Of a DNA stretch of 64,000 bases, positions 51,407 through 60,643 are shown piece after piece. Numbering within the stretch: position 1 is the first letter of the stretch; the number at the start of each line of letters is the position of its first letter. A program made the translations under genes and the position numbers. The notes beneath the pieces are model-generated. The model was not told the DNA's origin, did not search any database, and saw only the letters and a program-made list of their open reading frames with translations. The DNA is from Pseudomonadota bacterium. Lineage in GTDB: Bacteria > Pseudomonadota > Gammaproteobacteria > Burkholderiales > Rhodocyclaceae. The stretch spans positions 110,076 through 174,075 of the forward strand of contig JAGTRW010000006.1 of the NCBI GenBank assembly GCA_018262095.1, read 5' to 3'.

Positions 51407-51975
51407 GGCGAGGTCCTCCCGTCAGCAGATGAAGGCTGGCTCGCAGCTTTCTGCCCGGTCCTCGAGCCAAGGCGAATATTCGCAACGGCATCGGCCGGCA
51501 GGTCGAGGGCGCGCAGGAACGCGGCATGGGCTGGTGCGTCGCCAGCCTCGAAATCGACATGCCAGTTGTGCATGTCCTCGTCGTCGAAGCCTGCGTCGCG
51601 CAGCATCCCCACCCACTGCTGGTGCGTCCAGCGGCGAGTGCGGAAGGCAGGCGCCGTCAGCAAGCGGGCAAGCTGCATCTGCTGCGCCCGCAAACGGGTG
51701 ATTTCGTCGTTCAGGCTGACTAGACGACGACTCAATATCCGCGCCGGGTCGCTCGCTTCTTCCGCCAATAGTTCGCGGATCGCTGACAGCGGCAGTCCCG
51801 CGTCGCGGTAGCTGCGAATCGCCTGTAGGCGCTCGATTTCCTGCTCGCCGTACAGTCGGTAACCGGCCGCGCTACGGCTGGCCGGTAACAGCAAGCCGAG
51901 TTCCTCGTAGTGCAGCAGCGAAGAGCGTGCCATGCGAGTTTGCTTGGCCAGTCGTCCTAATGTGTAGGTCCCCAT
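51403..51975 (-). CDS. MerR-family transcription regulator
   Basis: 190 residues. N-terminal winged helix TYTLGRLAKQTRMARSSLLHY, LRYYE-like EELGLLLPASRSAAGYRLYG, and a coiled dimerisation helix (AIRELLAEEASDPARILSRR). The effector domain at the C-terminus lacks the metal-binding Cys of MerR or SoxR. MerR regulators untwist promoters with a 19-20 bp spacer. Its partner gene for the amide hydrolase is co-translated with it. Confidence 0.9.
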   Translation of the reverse strand: MGTYTLGRLAKQTRMARSSLLHYEELGLLLPASRSAAGYRLYGEQEIERLQAIRSYRDAGLPLSAIRELLAEEASDPARILSRRLVSLNDEITRLRAQQMQLARLLTAPAFRTRRWTHQQWVGMLRDAGFDDEDMHNWHVDFEAGDAPAHAAFLRALDLPADAVANIRLGSRTGQKAASQPSSADGRTSP

Positions 51976-52324
51976 CGATCTTCTTTCTAACAGATGTTCG
52001 ACGCGATTCTCGCGACGGAAATCACAAGAATAGAGGTGACGGTTAGCGTCAGGTCAACCCACTCGATCGGGAGTCTATCGCCGAGCGGATAGTCTGGGTC
52101 GTTGCGCTGAGTACGCCGCGCGGCTCAAGGACCTGCCGGCCGTGCTCCGAATCGCTGCATCTCCCGGCAGCGTGCGCTTCGGTGAGGTTTTGTGAGGGTT
52201 TGTTGACGGCTTGGCGCTGTGCTACGTTCGCGCAAATTCTCTCCAGACTGCTTCAAATGGTGGTTTGAATAGACTTGGGTGCCAAGCGTACCTCATCCCA
52301 TTTCCAACGTGCAAAGGCAAGGCC
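51976..52324. other. Intergenic region between divergent MerR and chemoreceptor genes
   Basis: No gene can be supported. A TTGACG-16 bp-TACGTT pair near 52202-52229 could be the promoter of the chemoreceptor. No palindrome typical of a MerR operator was found by eye. Confidence 0.35.
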
Positions 52325-53950
52325 ATGAGCAAGCTCACCATCGCCCACCGCATCATGCTGTTGATCGCGGCCTCGGTTATCTCCCTGCTGCTGGTCGGCT
52401 ACAACGGCCTGTCGGTCGGCAACAAGGGCGCTGACAGCATCAAGAAAATCGACCAGGACAGTCTGGCGAGCATCCAGCTGCTGGGTGACGCGCGGCAAGC
52501 CTTCACCATCGCGCGCGTCAGCGTCTACGCGCACATCCTGGCGGCCAACGACGACGCCAAGGCGAAAGTCGAAAAATCGCTGCAAGACCAGTTTGCTTTG
52601 ACCTTGAAGCTGCTCAAGGACTATCAAAAACTGGTCAATGACGCCGAGGACAAGAAGCTGCTCGACGCCGACTTTGCCAACATGAAAGCCTATGCGGATT
52701 CGGTGATGACCCGGCTCATCCCGCTGTCGCGCGCCAACGACGCCGAGGGAATCCGCAAGGAGATCGCGAGCGAGTTGGTGCCGATTTCAGCCAAAACGAT
52801 CCAGGGTTTTGACGATCACGTCGCCTTCAACCGCCAGGTCGCCGAGGCGACGACCCTGGACGCGCTGGCCAGCGCCGACCAGGGGCTGAAGATCGCGCTG
52901 GCGACCATCCTGATCGCCTTGCTGGTCGTCGGAACGGTCGGCATGGTGTTGGCGCGCGAAATACGCTTCCGCATGAACCGCTTCTGCGACGCGATCAGTC
53001 ATGTCAACGAGTCGCTCGATTTCACCGCCCGCCTCAAAATCTCGCGCCTGGACGAACTGGGCCTGTCGGCCGACGCCTTCAACAAACTGCTCGACCGACT
53101 GCAGGGCAACCTCAAGTCGATCGCCGACGGCGCCCACTCGGTCGCCAGCGCTGCCAACGCCATGGCGACGACCGCCAACCAGGTCGCCACCGCCTCGCAC
53201 CAGCAGAGCGAAGCCGCATCCAGCATGGCGGCGACGGTCGAGCAGATGACCGTCAGCATCAACCACGTCGCCGACCGTTCGCAGGAGGCCAACCGCCTGT
53301 CGAGCGAATCGGGGCAACTGGCAGTGTCGGGAGAAGAGGTCATCGGCCAGACCGCCGACGACATCCACGACATTGCAGCGACCGTCGATCAGGCGGCCGA
53401 AATCATCCACGGTCTCGAACAGCACAGCCAGCAGATCGCCAACGTCGTCCAGGTGATCAAGGAAATCGCCGATCAGACCAACCTGCTCGCGCTCAACGCG
53501 GCGATCGAGGCGGCGCGTGCCGGCGAACAGGGGCGCGGTTTCGCGGTGGTCGCCGACGAAGTGCGCAAGCTCGCCGAACGCACCTCGGTGTCGACGCAGG
53601 AAATCGCGACGACGATCGGCACCATGCGTTCGGGCGCCGGCCAGGCGGTGGTCAGCATGCAGGGCGTCGTCACCAAGGTCGCCCAGGGCGTCGGTCGCGC
53701 GCAGCAAGCCAACGAGTCGATCAAACAGATCGGGCAGAGCAGCCGCAACGCGGTCGGCATGGTCGAGGAGATTGCCGAGGCGATCCGCGAGCAGGGGTCG
53801 GCGACCAACAATATCGCGACGCAGGTCGAACGCATCGCACAAATGTCGGAAGAGAGCAGCGCCGCCGCCGGCAACAGCGCCGAGTCGGCGCACCAGCTCG
53901 ACCGGCTGGCGACCGACATGCAGCACATCGTCAACGCCTACAAGCTTTGA
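52325..53950 (+). CDS. Methyl-accepting chemotaxis protein
   Basis: 541 residues from ATG 52325 (AAGGCAAGGCC upstream). TM1 about 9-30, a four-helix-bundle sensor about 35-190, TM2 about 193-215, HAMP about 216-270, then the MA domain with the conserved hairpin ([35 protein letters not shown]). It binds CheA and CheW in arrays. Ends in VNAYKL without the NWETF tail used by CheR/CheB. The kinase gene for it is not in the window, unless the CheA-like kinase at 6132 takes part. Confidence 0.95.
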   Translation: MSKLTIAHRIMLLIAASVISLLLVGYNGLSVGNKGADSIKKIDQDSLASIQLLGDARQAFTIARVSVYAHILAANDDAKAKVEKSLQDQFALTLKLLKDYQKLVNDAEDKKLLDADFANMKAYADSVMTRLIPLSRANDAEGIRKEIASELVPISAKTIQGFDDHVAFNRQVAEATTLDALASADQGLKIALATILIALLVVGTVGMVLAREIRFRMNRFCDAISHVNESLDFTARLKISRLDELGLSADAFNKLLDRLQGNLKSIADGAHSVASAANAMATTANQVATASHQQSEAASSMAATVEQMTVSINHVADRSQEANRLSSESGQLAVSGEEVIGQTADDIHDIAATVDQAAEIIHGLEQHSQQIANVVQVIKEIADQTNLLALNAAIEAARAGEQGRGFAVVADEVRKLAERTSVSTQEIATTIGTMRSGAGQAVVSMQGVVTKVAQGVGRAQQANESIKQIGQSSRNAVGMVEEIAEAIREQGSATNNIATQVERIAQMSEESSAAAGNSAESAHQLDRLATDMQHIVNAYKL

Positions 53951-53960
53951 GCGCCAGCCG

Positions 53961-54593
53961 ATGAAGATCCCGGAACCCGTCTCCAGCCCCGCCATGCAGC
54001 GCATTCTGGGCGTCCTCGAGAAGAAGTCGAACATGTCCATTTCGGACATTTCGGCTGAAGCCTTTGTCGGCGTCAGCACGCTCGCCTGCGGCGGCTACAT
54101 CGCCGCGCTCAAGAAGCGGCAACTCATCTACGTCAGCGGCTGGCGCAAGGTCAGATGTCGTTTTTCGACGCCGCTTTATAGCCTGGGCGGCGTCGATGAT
54201 GTGATTCGTCCGCGCATCGACGAAAGCAATCGTGATGCACCGGGAATGCACCGGATTGTCGCGACGCTCGACCGCTACGGCCAGTTGAGCTATCGCGAAA
54301 TCGCCCGGTTCTCGGGGCTGTCGCTCAATACCGTCAAGACCAGCGGTTTTCTCGACGCTTTGATTACGCAAGGGCGTATCCATATCGGCGGCTGGCGGCG
54401 CTCGTCGCACGGCCCGATGTCGCCGATCTATGCCAGCGGTCCCGGACCGGCGGCGCCCAAACCCGAATCGCTGACGCGTGCGCAGAAGGACAGTCGCCAC
54501 CGCTTGCGACTCAAGATCGCAGCGCAAGGCACCGGGCTGTCGTCGCAAATCGCGTCCTTGTCATCGTCGATCAAAAGCGCTCTTCTTGAGTAG
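53961..54593 (+). CDS. Double winged-helix-like DNA-binding protein
   Basis: 210 residues from ATG 53961, ten bases after the chemoreceptor gene. Two similar units: SISDISAEAFVGVSTLACGG with LKKRQLIYVSGWRK (about 26-62), and SYREIARFSGLSLNTVKTSG with LITQGRIHIGGWRR (about 108-146), each a helix-turn-helix followed by the (H/V)xGW-R wing. The tail is basic and Ser/Lys rich. No named family known to me; probable regulator, possibly of the operon it is in. Confidence 0.65.
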   Translation: MKIPEPVSSPAMQRILGVLEKKSNMSISDISAEAFVGVSTLACGGYIAALKKRQLIYVSGWRKVRCRFSTPLYSLGGVDDVIRPRIDESNRDAPGMHRIVATLDRYGQLSYREIARFSGLSLNTVKTSGFLDALITQGRIHIGGWRRSSHGPMSPIYASGPGPAAPKPESLTRAQKDSRHRLRLKIAAQGTGLSSQIASLSSSIKSALLE

Positions 54594-54760
54594 CGTCGCG
54601 TAGCGCGCCGGGGATCGGCTGCCGCGCCGAGACCGCGTCAGCGATCGGCCATCGTCAGTCGATGCGGTGCGAGAACGGCGATCGCAATTTCGCTGGCATT
54701 GGCTTTCAGCTGCAGCGACAAATCCTCTAGAATGGCCCCAAGGCGGAAATCGAGGACCCA

Positions 54761-56251
54761 ATGCTTCCTGAATCGCCCCGCAAGGCAGACGATCACCGGG
54801 CAGTACGCAATGTCACTCGCCTGACCGTATTGTTTGTGGTCAGTCTCTGGGTGTTCTTTGCCTATTGGGCGGTGACTTCCAGGCAGGAGACAATTTCCGC
54901 GACCGGCAACGGGCTGTCGCAAATGGCGCATGCGGTCGAGCAATATTCGACCAATCTTTTCAAGATGGCCGAAATCTTCCAGGTCACCGCCGAACGCTGG
55001 CTGGCGGCCAATTCGCCTAGCGATCCGCGCACTGACGCCGGGTTTATCGCGCTGGTCGAGGACTTCAGGAAACGGACCAACAACCTGATCGACATTCGCA
55101 TGGCAAGTGCCAATGGCGACCTCTATTATTTCCCGAACGATCAAATTCAGGCCAGAGACAATGTCGCAGACCGTGAGTACTTCAAGGCGGTAATCGATTC
55201 CGCCCCAGGTCTTCGCCACATCGGCATCCCGGTGGTCAGTCGCGTTTCCGGCCAGTGGCGGCTCCCCGTCACCGTGCGAATGAAGCAATCGCATCGTGGC
55301 CTCGAGGTGATCAACGCCTCGGTCGATTTGGGCGCGCTGATCAGCGCATTTGAATCCGAACGGCCCAAACCGAACGGTACCATCGGTTTATGGAAAACGG
55401 ACGGTACTTTGCTGGTGCGTGCTCCCCAGGCCGACGCACTGGTCGGCAAGAAGATGGCGGAAAACTGGCTCGAACTCGAGCTGATCAGCACCCAGCCCGC
55501 CGGCTGGCTGCTGTCAGAGGCCAGCCCGATCGACGGCGAGGCCAGGTTGGTCGGTCATGCCCGCCTCACAGGCTCGCCATTGGTCGTGGTGGTGACGGCG
55601 ACGCTTGCCGACACGCTAAATCCGTATTACCGGCAATTGCTGCGGATTTTTGTTGCGCTCGTCCTGGTGACCTTTGGCGGGGCCATGTTCTCCGCTCGTC
55701 TGGTTCGCGCCTTGCGCGCGCAAGAGCGCGATGCCGCCGAACTGCAGCGCTTGGCGAGAACCGATCCGCTGACCGGTTTGTTCAACCGCCGACATTTCTT
55801 CGCGTCCGGTCTGCAGGAATTTTCTCGCGCACGGCGCTATGGCAATACGATGTCATTGCTGATGCTCGACATCGACTACTTCAAGGTCGTCAATGACACT
55901 TGGGGTCATCCGACCGGAGATCGGGTACTTCAGGCGTTGGCCGAGATCATGGGGTCGATTTTTCGTGAGCAGGATTGCGTCGGGCGCCTGGGTGGAGAAG
56001 AATTTGCAGTGATTCTGCCCGAGACCGAGCTGTCCGGTGCGCTGATCAGCGCCGAACGTTTGCGTGCGGCGGTTGCGCAATCGGCAATTGCCAGCGCCAC
56101 CGACGACGGCAAGGTGCTGCGGATTACCGTCAGTATCGGCATTGCGGTTTCAACTGCCGACGACGTCTCGTTCGAAACGGTTCTGGCGCGTGCCGATAAA
56201 AAGCTCTATGCCGCGAAGGAGAGCGGGCGCAACCGTGTTCTAGCCAGCTAG
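54761..56251 (+). CDS. Diguanylate cyclase with Cache sensor
   Basis: 496 residues from ATG 54761, CGAGGA upstream. TM1 near 27-45, a Cache-like periplasmic domain about 48-285 (NDQIQARDNVADREYFKAVI, PVVSRVSGQWRLPVTVRMKQ), TM2 about 290-310, GGDEF about 330-496 with RTDPLTGLFNRRHF, GRLGGEEFAVILPETE and SIGIAVS. The intact GGEEF site makes c-di-GMP from two GTP. The usual inhibitory RxxD motif is not evident. The PilZ protein at 21450 is a possible receptor. Confidence 0.92.
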   Translation: MLPESPRKADDHRAVRNVTRLTVLFVVSLWVFFAYWAVTSRQETISATGNGLSQMAHAVEQYSTNLFKMAEIFQVTAERWLAANSPSDPRTDAGFIALVEDFRKRTNNLIDIRMASANGDLYYFPNDQIQARDNVADREYFKAVIDSAPGLRHIGIPVVSRVSGQWRLPVTVRMKQSHRGLEVINASVDLGALISAFESERPKPNGTIGLWKTDGTLLVRAPQADALVGKKMAENWLELELISTQPAGWLLSEASPIDGEARLVGHARLTGSPLVVVVTATLADTLNPYYRQLLRIFVALVLVTFGGAMFSARLVRALRAQERDAAELQRLARTDPLTGLFNRRHFFASGLQEFSRARRYGNTMSLLMLDIDYFKVVNDTWGHPTGDRVLQALAEIMGSIFREQDCVGRLGGEEFAVILPETELSGALISAERLRAAVAQSAIASATDDGKVLRITVSIGIAVSTADDVSFETVLARADKKLYAAKESGRNRVLAS

Positions 56252-56362
56252 CCGCGGCCGGTGGCGCGCCAGGACCGGGCAAAAAAGGACCGGCGTCTGT
56301 CATCGATGAGCGCGGTCAGGCTATCATCGCTCCTTTGCCGCGATGATCGCCTGGTTTTTTTC

Positions 56363-57508
56363 ATGAAATTTCCCTCTTCAAATCAGCCCGGCGCGCGTCG
56401 GGCGCGAACGGCATGGGTGCTCGCGGCCTTGATCGCGGTCGCTGCCATTTGGTTTTTCGTTGGCGGCAGCGAAATGCCGGCCGATAAGGTGGCGAAAGCC
56501 GCGGCCAGGCCGGCGCTGACGGTCAGCGTGATCGCGCCGCAGGCACTCGATTGGCCGCAGGTGCTGCCGGCCAACGGCAACGTCGTCGCCTGGCAGGAGG
56601 CGGTGATCGGGCCGGAGATCAGCAATTACCGGATCACCGAGGTGCTGGTCCAGGTCGGCGATCAGGTCAAAAAAGGGCAGGTTCTGGCGCGCATCGCCAG
56701 CGATACGGTGGCCAGCGAACTGGCCGAAGCGCAGGCGGCGGTCGCCGAACTGCAGGCCGCGGCGAACGAGGCCAAGGACAACGCGACGCGCTCGCGCGAG
56801 CTGCGCGACAAGGGCTTCTACAGCCCGCAACTCAATACCCAATACCAGACCGCCCAGCATACCGCCGCGGCGCGGCTGGCCGCCGCGCAGGCGCGCCAGC
56901 AGACGGTCGCGCTCAGGATGAGCAAGACGGTGGTGTTGTCTTCCGACGATGGCGTCATTTCGGCACGTGGCGCGAGCGTCGGTTCGCTGACGCAGAGCGG
57001 GCAGGAGCTCTTCCGGCTGATCCGCGGCGGCCGGCTCGAGTGGCGCGCCGAAGTGCCTTCGGCCGACCTCGATCGCATCAAGCCCGGGCTGGCAGCGGTG
57101 CTCACCAGTCCAGGCGGCGAACGCGTCAGAGGAACGGTTCGCGCGGTGGCGCCGAGCGTCGACCCGCAGACGCGCAACGGCCTGGTCTATGTCGATCTGT
57201 CGGCCAGCTCAGCGGTGCGCGCCGGGATGTTCGCGCGCGGCGAGTTCGAGCTGGCGCGCCGTCCGGCGCTGACGCTGCCGCAGAGCGCGGTGGTGTTGCG
57301 CGAGGGTTTCGCGTACGTCTTCCGGTTGGATGCCGGTGACCGTGTCGCGCAGCTCAAGGTCGTTCTCGGGCGCCGCCTCGGCGAACGGCTCGAGATCGTC
57401 TCCGGCCTGGCGCCCGAGGCGCGCGTCGTCGACAACGGCGCCGGCTTCCTGGCCGACGGCGACCTGGTCAAAGTCGTCGACGGCGGCCAAGGAAAAGTCG
57501 CGCCGTGA
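56363..57508 (+). CDS. RND efflux pump periplasmic adaptor (membrane fusion protein)
   Basis: 381 residues from ATG 56363. One N-terminal membrane segment (TAWVLAALIAVAAIWFFVGG), lipoyl half domains around a coiled hairpin (GDQVKKGQVLARIASDTVAS, then a long Ala/Glu/Gln helix pair, then SSDDGVISARGASVGSLTQ), and a beta-barrel end. It links the inner-membrane pump with an outer-membrane channel. The next gene is the pump; its GTG overlaps the stop. No TolC-type gene in the window. Confidence 0.9.
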   Translation: MKFPSSNQPGARRARTAWVLAALIAVAAIWFFVGGSEMPADKVAKAAARPALTVSVIAPQALDWPQVLPANGNVVAWQEAVIGPEISNYRITEVLVQVGDQVKKGQVLARIASDTVASELAEAQAAVAELQAAANEAKDNATRSRELRDKGFYSPQLNTQYQTAQHTAAARLAAAQARQQTVALRMSKTVVLSSDDGVISARGASVGSLTQSGQELFRLIRGGRLEWRAEVPSADLDRIKPGLAAVLTSPGGERVRGTVRAVAPSVDPQTRNGLVYVDLSASSAVRAGMFARGEFELARRPALTLPQSAVVLREGFAYVFRLDAGDRVAQLKVVLGRRLGERLEIVSGLAPEARVVDNGAGFLADGDLVKVVDGGQGKVAP

Positions 57509-60500
57509 TCAACGTCTCCTCCTGGTCGATCCGCAATCCGATTCCGGCGATCCTGCTCTTCCTGCTGCTCACGCTCTCTGGTCTGCTCGCCTTCAAGGCG
57601 ATGAAGATCCAGCAATTCATGGACCTCGACCTGCCGACGGTGACGGTCACTGCCTCGCTGCCGGGCGCTGCGCCGGCGCAGATGGAAACCGAGGTGGCGC
57701 GCAAGATCGAGAACTCGGTCGCCACGCTGCAGGGAATCAAACACATCTACACCAAGGTGCAGGACGGAACGGCGATCGTCACCGTCGAATTCCGCCTCGA
57801 GAAGCCGACCCAGGAAGCGCTCGACGACGTCCGCGACGCGGTGTCGCGAATCCGCTCGGACCTGCCGGGCGAGCTCAAGGACCCGGTGGTCAGCAAGATG
57901 AGCGTCTCCGGTTCGCCGATCCTGACCTATACGGTCGCTTCGACGCGAATGGACGACGAGGCGTTGTCGTGGTTCGTCGACAACACGGTGAGCAAGCGAT
58001 TGCTCAGCGTTCGCGGCGTCGGCGCAGTGGCGCGCGTCGGTGGCGTCTCTCGCGAAGTGCAGGTCGAGCTCGATCCGGCGCGCATGCTGTCGCTCAACGC
58101 CACCGCCGCCGATATTTCGCGCCAGCTGCGCCAGATTCAGCAGGAAGCGTCGGGCGGGCGCTCTGACGTCGGCGGCATCGAGCAGTCGGTGCGCACCATC
58201 GGCACGGTGCAGTCGGCGGTCGAACTGGCAGCGCTCGAACTCGTTCTTTCCGACGGCCGCAAAATCCGCCTCGATCAGGTCGCGAGCGTTCGCGACAGCG
58301 TCGCCGAAGTGCGTTCGGCGGCGCTGCTCAACGGCCAGCCGGTGGTCGGTTTCGAAATCACGCGCTCGCGCGGCGCCAGCGAGGTCGAGGTCGCCGACAA
58401 CGTCAAGGGAACGCTCGAGCAGCTCAAGGCGGATTACCCGGACATCGCGATCGTCGAGGCCTTCAATTTCGTCGATCCGGTTCGCGAGAACTACGAAGGA
58501 TCGATGTCGCTGCTGATCGAGGGCGCGATCCTCGCCGTCATCGTCGTCTGGCTGTTCCTGCGCGACTGGCGGGCCACGCTCGTTTCGGCTGCAGCGCTGC
58601 CGCTGTCGATCATTCCGGCGTTCGCCGTGATGCATTTGATGGGTTTTACGCTCAACGTCGTCACCTTGCTCTCGATGTCGCTGATCGTCGGCATCCTGGT
58701 CGACGACGCCATCGTCGAGATCGAGAACATCATGCGTCACCTGCGCCTGGGCAAGACGCCCTACCAGGCGGCGATGGAGGCGGCCGACGAGATCGGCCTG
58801 GCGGTCATCGCGACGACCTTCACGCTGATCGCCGTTTTCCTGCCGACGGCTTTCATGAGCGGCGTCGCCGGCAAGTTCTTCGTGCAGTTCGGGTGGACCG
58901 CAGCGATCGCCGTCTTCTTCTCGCTGGTCGTCGCGCGCATGCTGACGCCGATGATGGCCGCCTACCTGCTCAAACCGCTCGGTCAGCACGCCGAGCCGCG
59001 CTGGTTGGCCCGCTACCGTGCTTGGGTGAGCCGCTGCCTCGAGCATCGCGCGCTGACCATGCTCGCCGCGGCAATTTTCTTCTGCGGCTCGTTCGCGCTG
59101 GTACCGTGGCTGCCGACCGGCTTCATGCCTGCCGACGACATGTCGCAGACGCAGGTCTATCTGTCGCTGGCGCCGGGCAGTACCTTCGCGGAAACTTTCG
59201 CGGTGGCCGAGAAGGCGCGCCTGCTGGTCGAAAAGAATCCGCACGTCAAGTTGGTCTACACCGCCATCGGCGGTGGCGCAGCGGGCAGCGATCCTTTCGC
59301 GCCGAGCAGCGCGGCCGAGGTGCGCAAGGCGACGCTGACGATCAATCTGACGCCGCGCAAGGCGCGCGGTGGCGTCACCAAGATGAGCATTGAGCGCGAG
59401 CTGCGCGCGACGCTCGCCGAGCTACCCGGCGTCCAGGTCAAGGTTGGCCTGGCCGGCGCCAACGAAAAATACATCCTGGTGCTGGCCAGCGAGAACGGCC
59501 CGCTGCTCGCCGAACACGCGCGCCTGGTCGAGCGCGAGCTGCGCACCTTGGCCGGCATCGGCAATATCACGACGACGGCCAGCCTGGTTCGCCCGGAGCT
59601 GGTGATCCGTCCCGATTTCGCGCGAATGGCCGACCTCGGCGTGACTTCGGCGGCGATCGCCGACACCTTGCGCATCGCCACCACCGGCGACTACGAGCAG
59701 GGACTGGCCAAGCTCAACCTGGCGCAGCGCCAGGTGGCTATCGTCGTCAAGCTGCCGCCATCATCCCGCCGGGACCTCGGGCTGCTCGAACGGTTGACGG
59801 TTCCGGGCAAGCACGGTCCGGTGATGATATACAACGTCGCCAGCCTGACCATCGCCGGCGGGCCGGCCGAGATCGACCGCTACGATCGATTGCGCAACAT
59901 CAATTTCGAAATCGAGCTCAACAACCAGCCGCTCGGCGAGATCGAGAAGCAGGCGCTGGCGCTGCCCAGCTTGCAGAAACTGCCGCCCGGCGTGCTGCAG
60001 ACGACGGTCGGCGACGCCGAGGCGATGGGCGAGCTGTTCCAGAGCTTCGCGCTGGCGATGGCCACCGGCGTGCTCTGCATCTACATCGTGCTGGTCCTGC
60101 TGTTCAAGGATTTCGTGCTGCCGGTGACCATCCTGGCGGCGCTGGTGCTGTCGGTTCCCGGCGCTTTCCTGGCGCTGTTCGTGACGCGCACCGCGCTGTC
60201 GATGCCGTCGATGATCGGCATGATCATGCTGATGGGAATCGCCACCAAGAACTCGATCCTGCTCATCGACTACGTCGTGCTGGCGCGCCGCGAGCACGGG
60301 CTCGACCGCTGGCAGGCGCTGCTCGACGCTTGCCGCAAGCGCGCGCGGCCGATCATCATGACCACCGTGGCGATGGGCGCCGGGATGATGCCGATCGCGC
60401 TGGGCCTGGGTACCGACCCGAGCTTCCGCGCGCCGATGGCGATCGTCGTCATCGGTGGACTGATCACCTCGACCTTCCTGAGTCTGCTGGTCATTCCGGT

Positions 60501-60567
60501 GGTCTACACCTACGTCGACGACCTGATCGGCAAGGTGAGCCGCATGCTGGGGCGCCGTCGGCCGTAA
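57505..60567 (+). CDS. RND (HAE1-type) efflux transporter
   Basis: 1020 residues, starting with GTG 57505 in a 4-bp overlap. Twelve membrane helices in two halves with long periplasmic loops; the proton-relay acids are in ILVDDAIVEIENIMRH of TM4, and the AcrB-like loops MEVARKIEN, GVGAVARVGG are seen. It exports drugs, solvents or other amphiphiles by proton exchange. It lacks the metal-selective signature of CzcA. Forms the pump with the adaptor before it. Confidence 0.92.
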   Translation: MINVSSWSIRNPIPAILLFLLLTLSGLLAFKAMKIQQFMDLDLPTVTVTASLPGAAPAQMETEVARKIENSVATLQGIKHIYTKVQDGTAIVTVEFRLEKPTQEALDDVRDAVSRIRSDLPGELKDPVVSKMSVSGSPILTYTVASTRMDDEALSWFVDNTVSKRLLSVRGVGAVARVGGVSREVQVELDPARMLSLNATAADISRQLRQIQQEASGGRSDVGGIEQSVRTIGTVQSAVELAALELVLSDGRKIRLDQVASVRDSVAEVRSAALLNGQPVVGFEITRSRGASEVEVADNVKGTLEQLKADYPDIAIVEAFNFVDPVRENYEGSMSLLIEGAILAVIVVWLFLRDWRATLVSAAALPLSIIPAFAVMHLMGFTLNVVTLLSMSLIVGILVDDAIVEIENIMRHLRLGKTPYQAAMEAADEIGLAVIATTFTLIAVFLPTAFMSGVAGKFFVQFGWTAAIAVFFSLVVARMLTPMMAAYLLKPLGQHAEPRWLARYRAWVSRCLEHRALTMLAAAIFFCGSFALVPWLPTGFMPADDMSQTQVYLSLAPGSTFAETFAVAEKARLLVEKNPHVKLVYTAIGGGAAGSDPFAPSSAAEVRKATLTINLTPRKARGGVTKMSIERELRATLAELPGVQVKVGLAGANEKYILVLASENGPLLAEHARLVERELRTLAGIGNITTTASLVRPELVIRPDFARMADLGVTSAAIADTLRIATTGDYEQGLAKLNLAQRQVAIVVKLPPSSRRDLGLLERLTVPGKHGPVMIYNVASLTIAGGPAEIDRYDRLRNINFEIELNNQPLGEIEKQALALPSLQKLPPGVLQTTVGDAEAMGELFQSFALAMATGVLCIYIVLVLLFKDFVLPVTILAALVLSVPGAFLALFVTRTALSMPSMIGMIMLMGIATKNSILLIDYVVLARREHGLDRWQALLDACRKRARPIIMTTVAMGAGMMPIALGLGTDPSFRAPMAIVVIGGLITSTFLSLLVIPVVYTYVDDLIGKVSRMLGRRRP

Positions 60568-60574
60568 GTTGCGC

Positions 60575-60608
60575 CTGTCACAAATTCGTAATCGCCGGCG
60601 CCTAAGCT
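60575..60608 (+). promoter_or_regulatory. Putative Pho box and -10 for the alkaline phosphatase
   Basis: CTGTCAC (60575-60581), AAAT, TCGTAAT (60586-60592), 10 bp, TAAGCT (60603-60608). First half-site is one base from the consensus; the A/T-rich 4-bp spacer also fits. It lies 36 bp before the start codon of the phosphatase at 60644. Promoter of the phosphatase rather than read-through from the RND genes is thus likely. Confidence 0.6.
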
Positions 60609-60643
60609 CTCCTCCTTGAACCATTTCATCAAGGATCAGACCC

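Noticed and set aside
57187..59244. 685-codon minus-strand frame opposite the RND genes
   Set aside because: Shadow frame, extremely rich in Arg/Asp/His, no fold or start signals.
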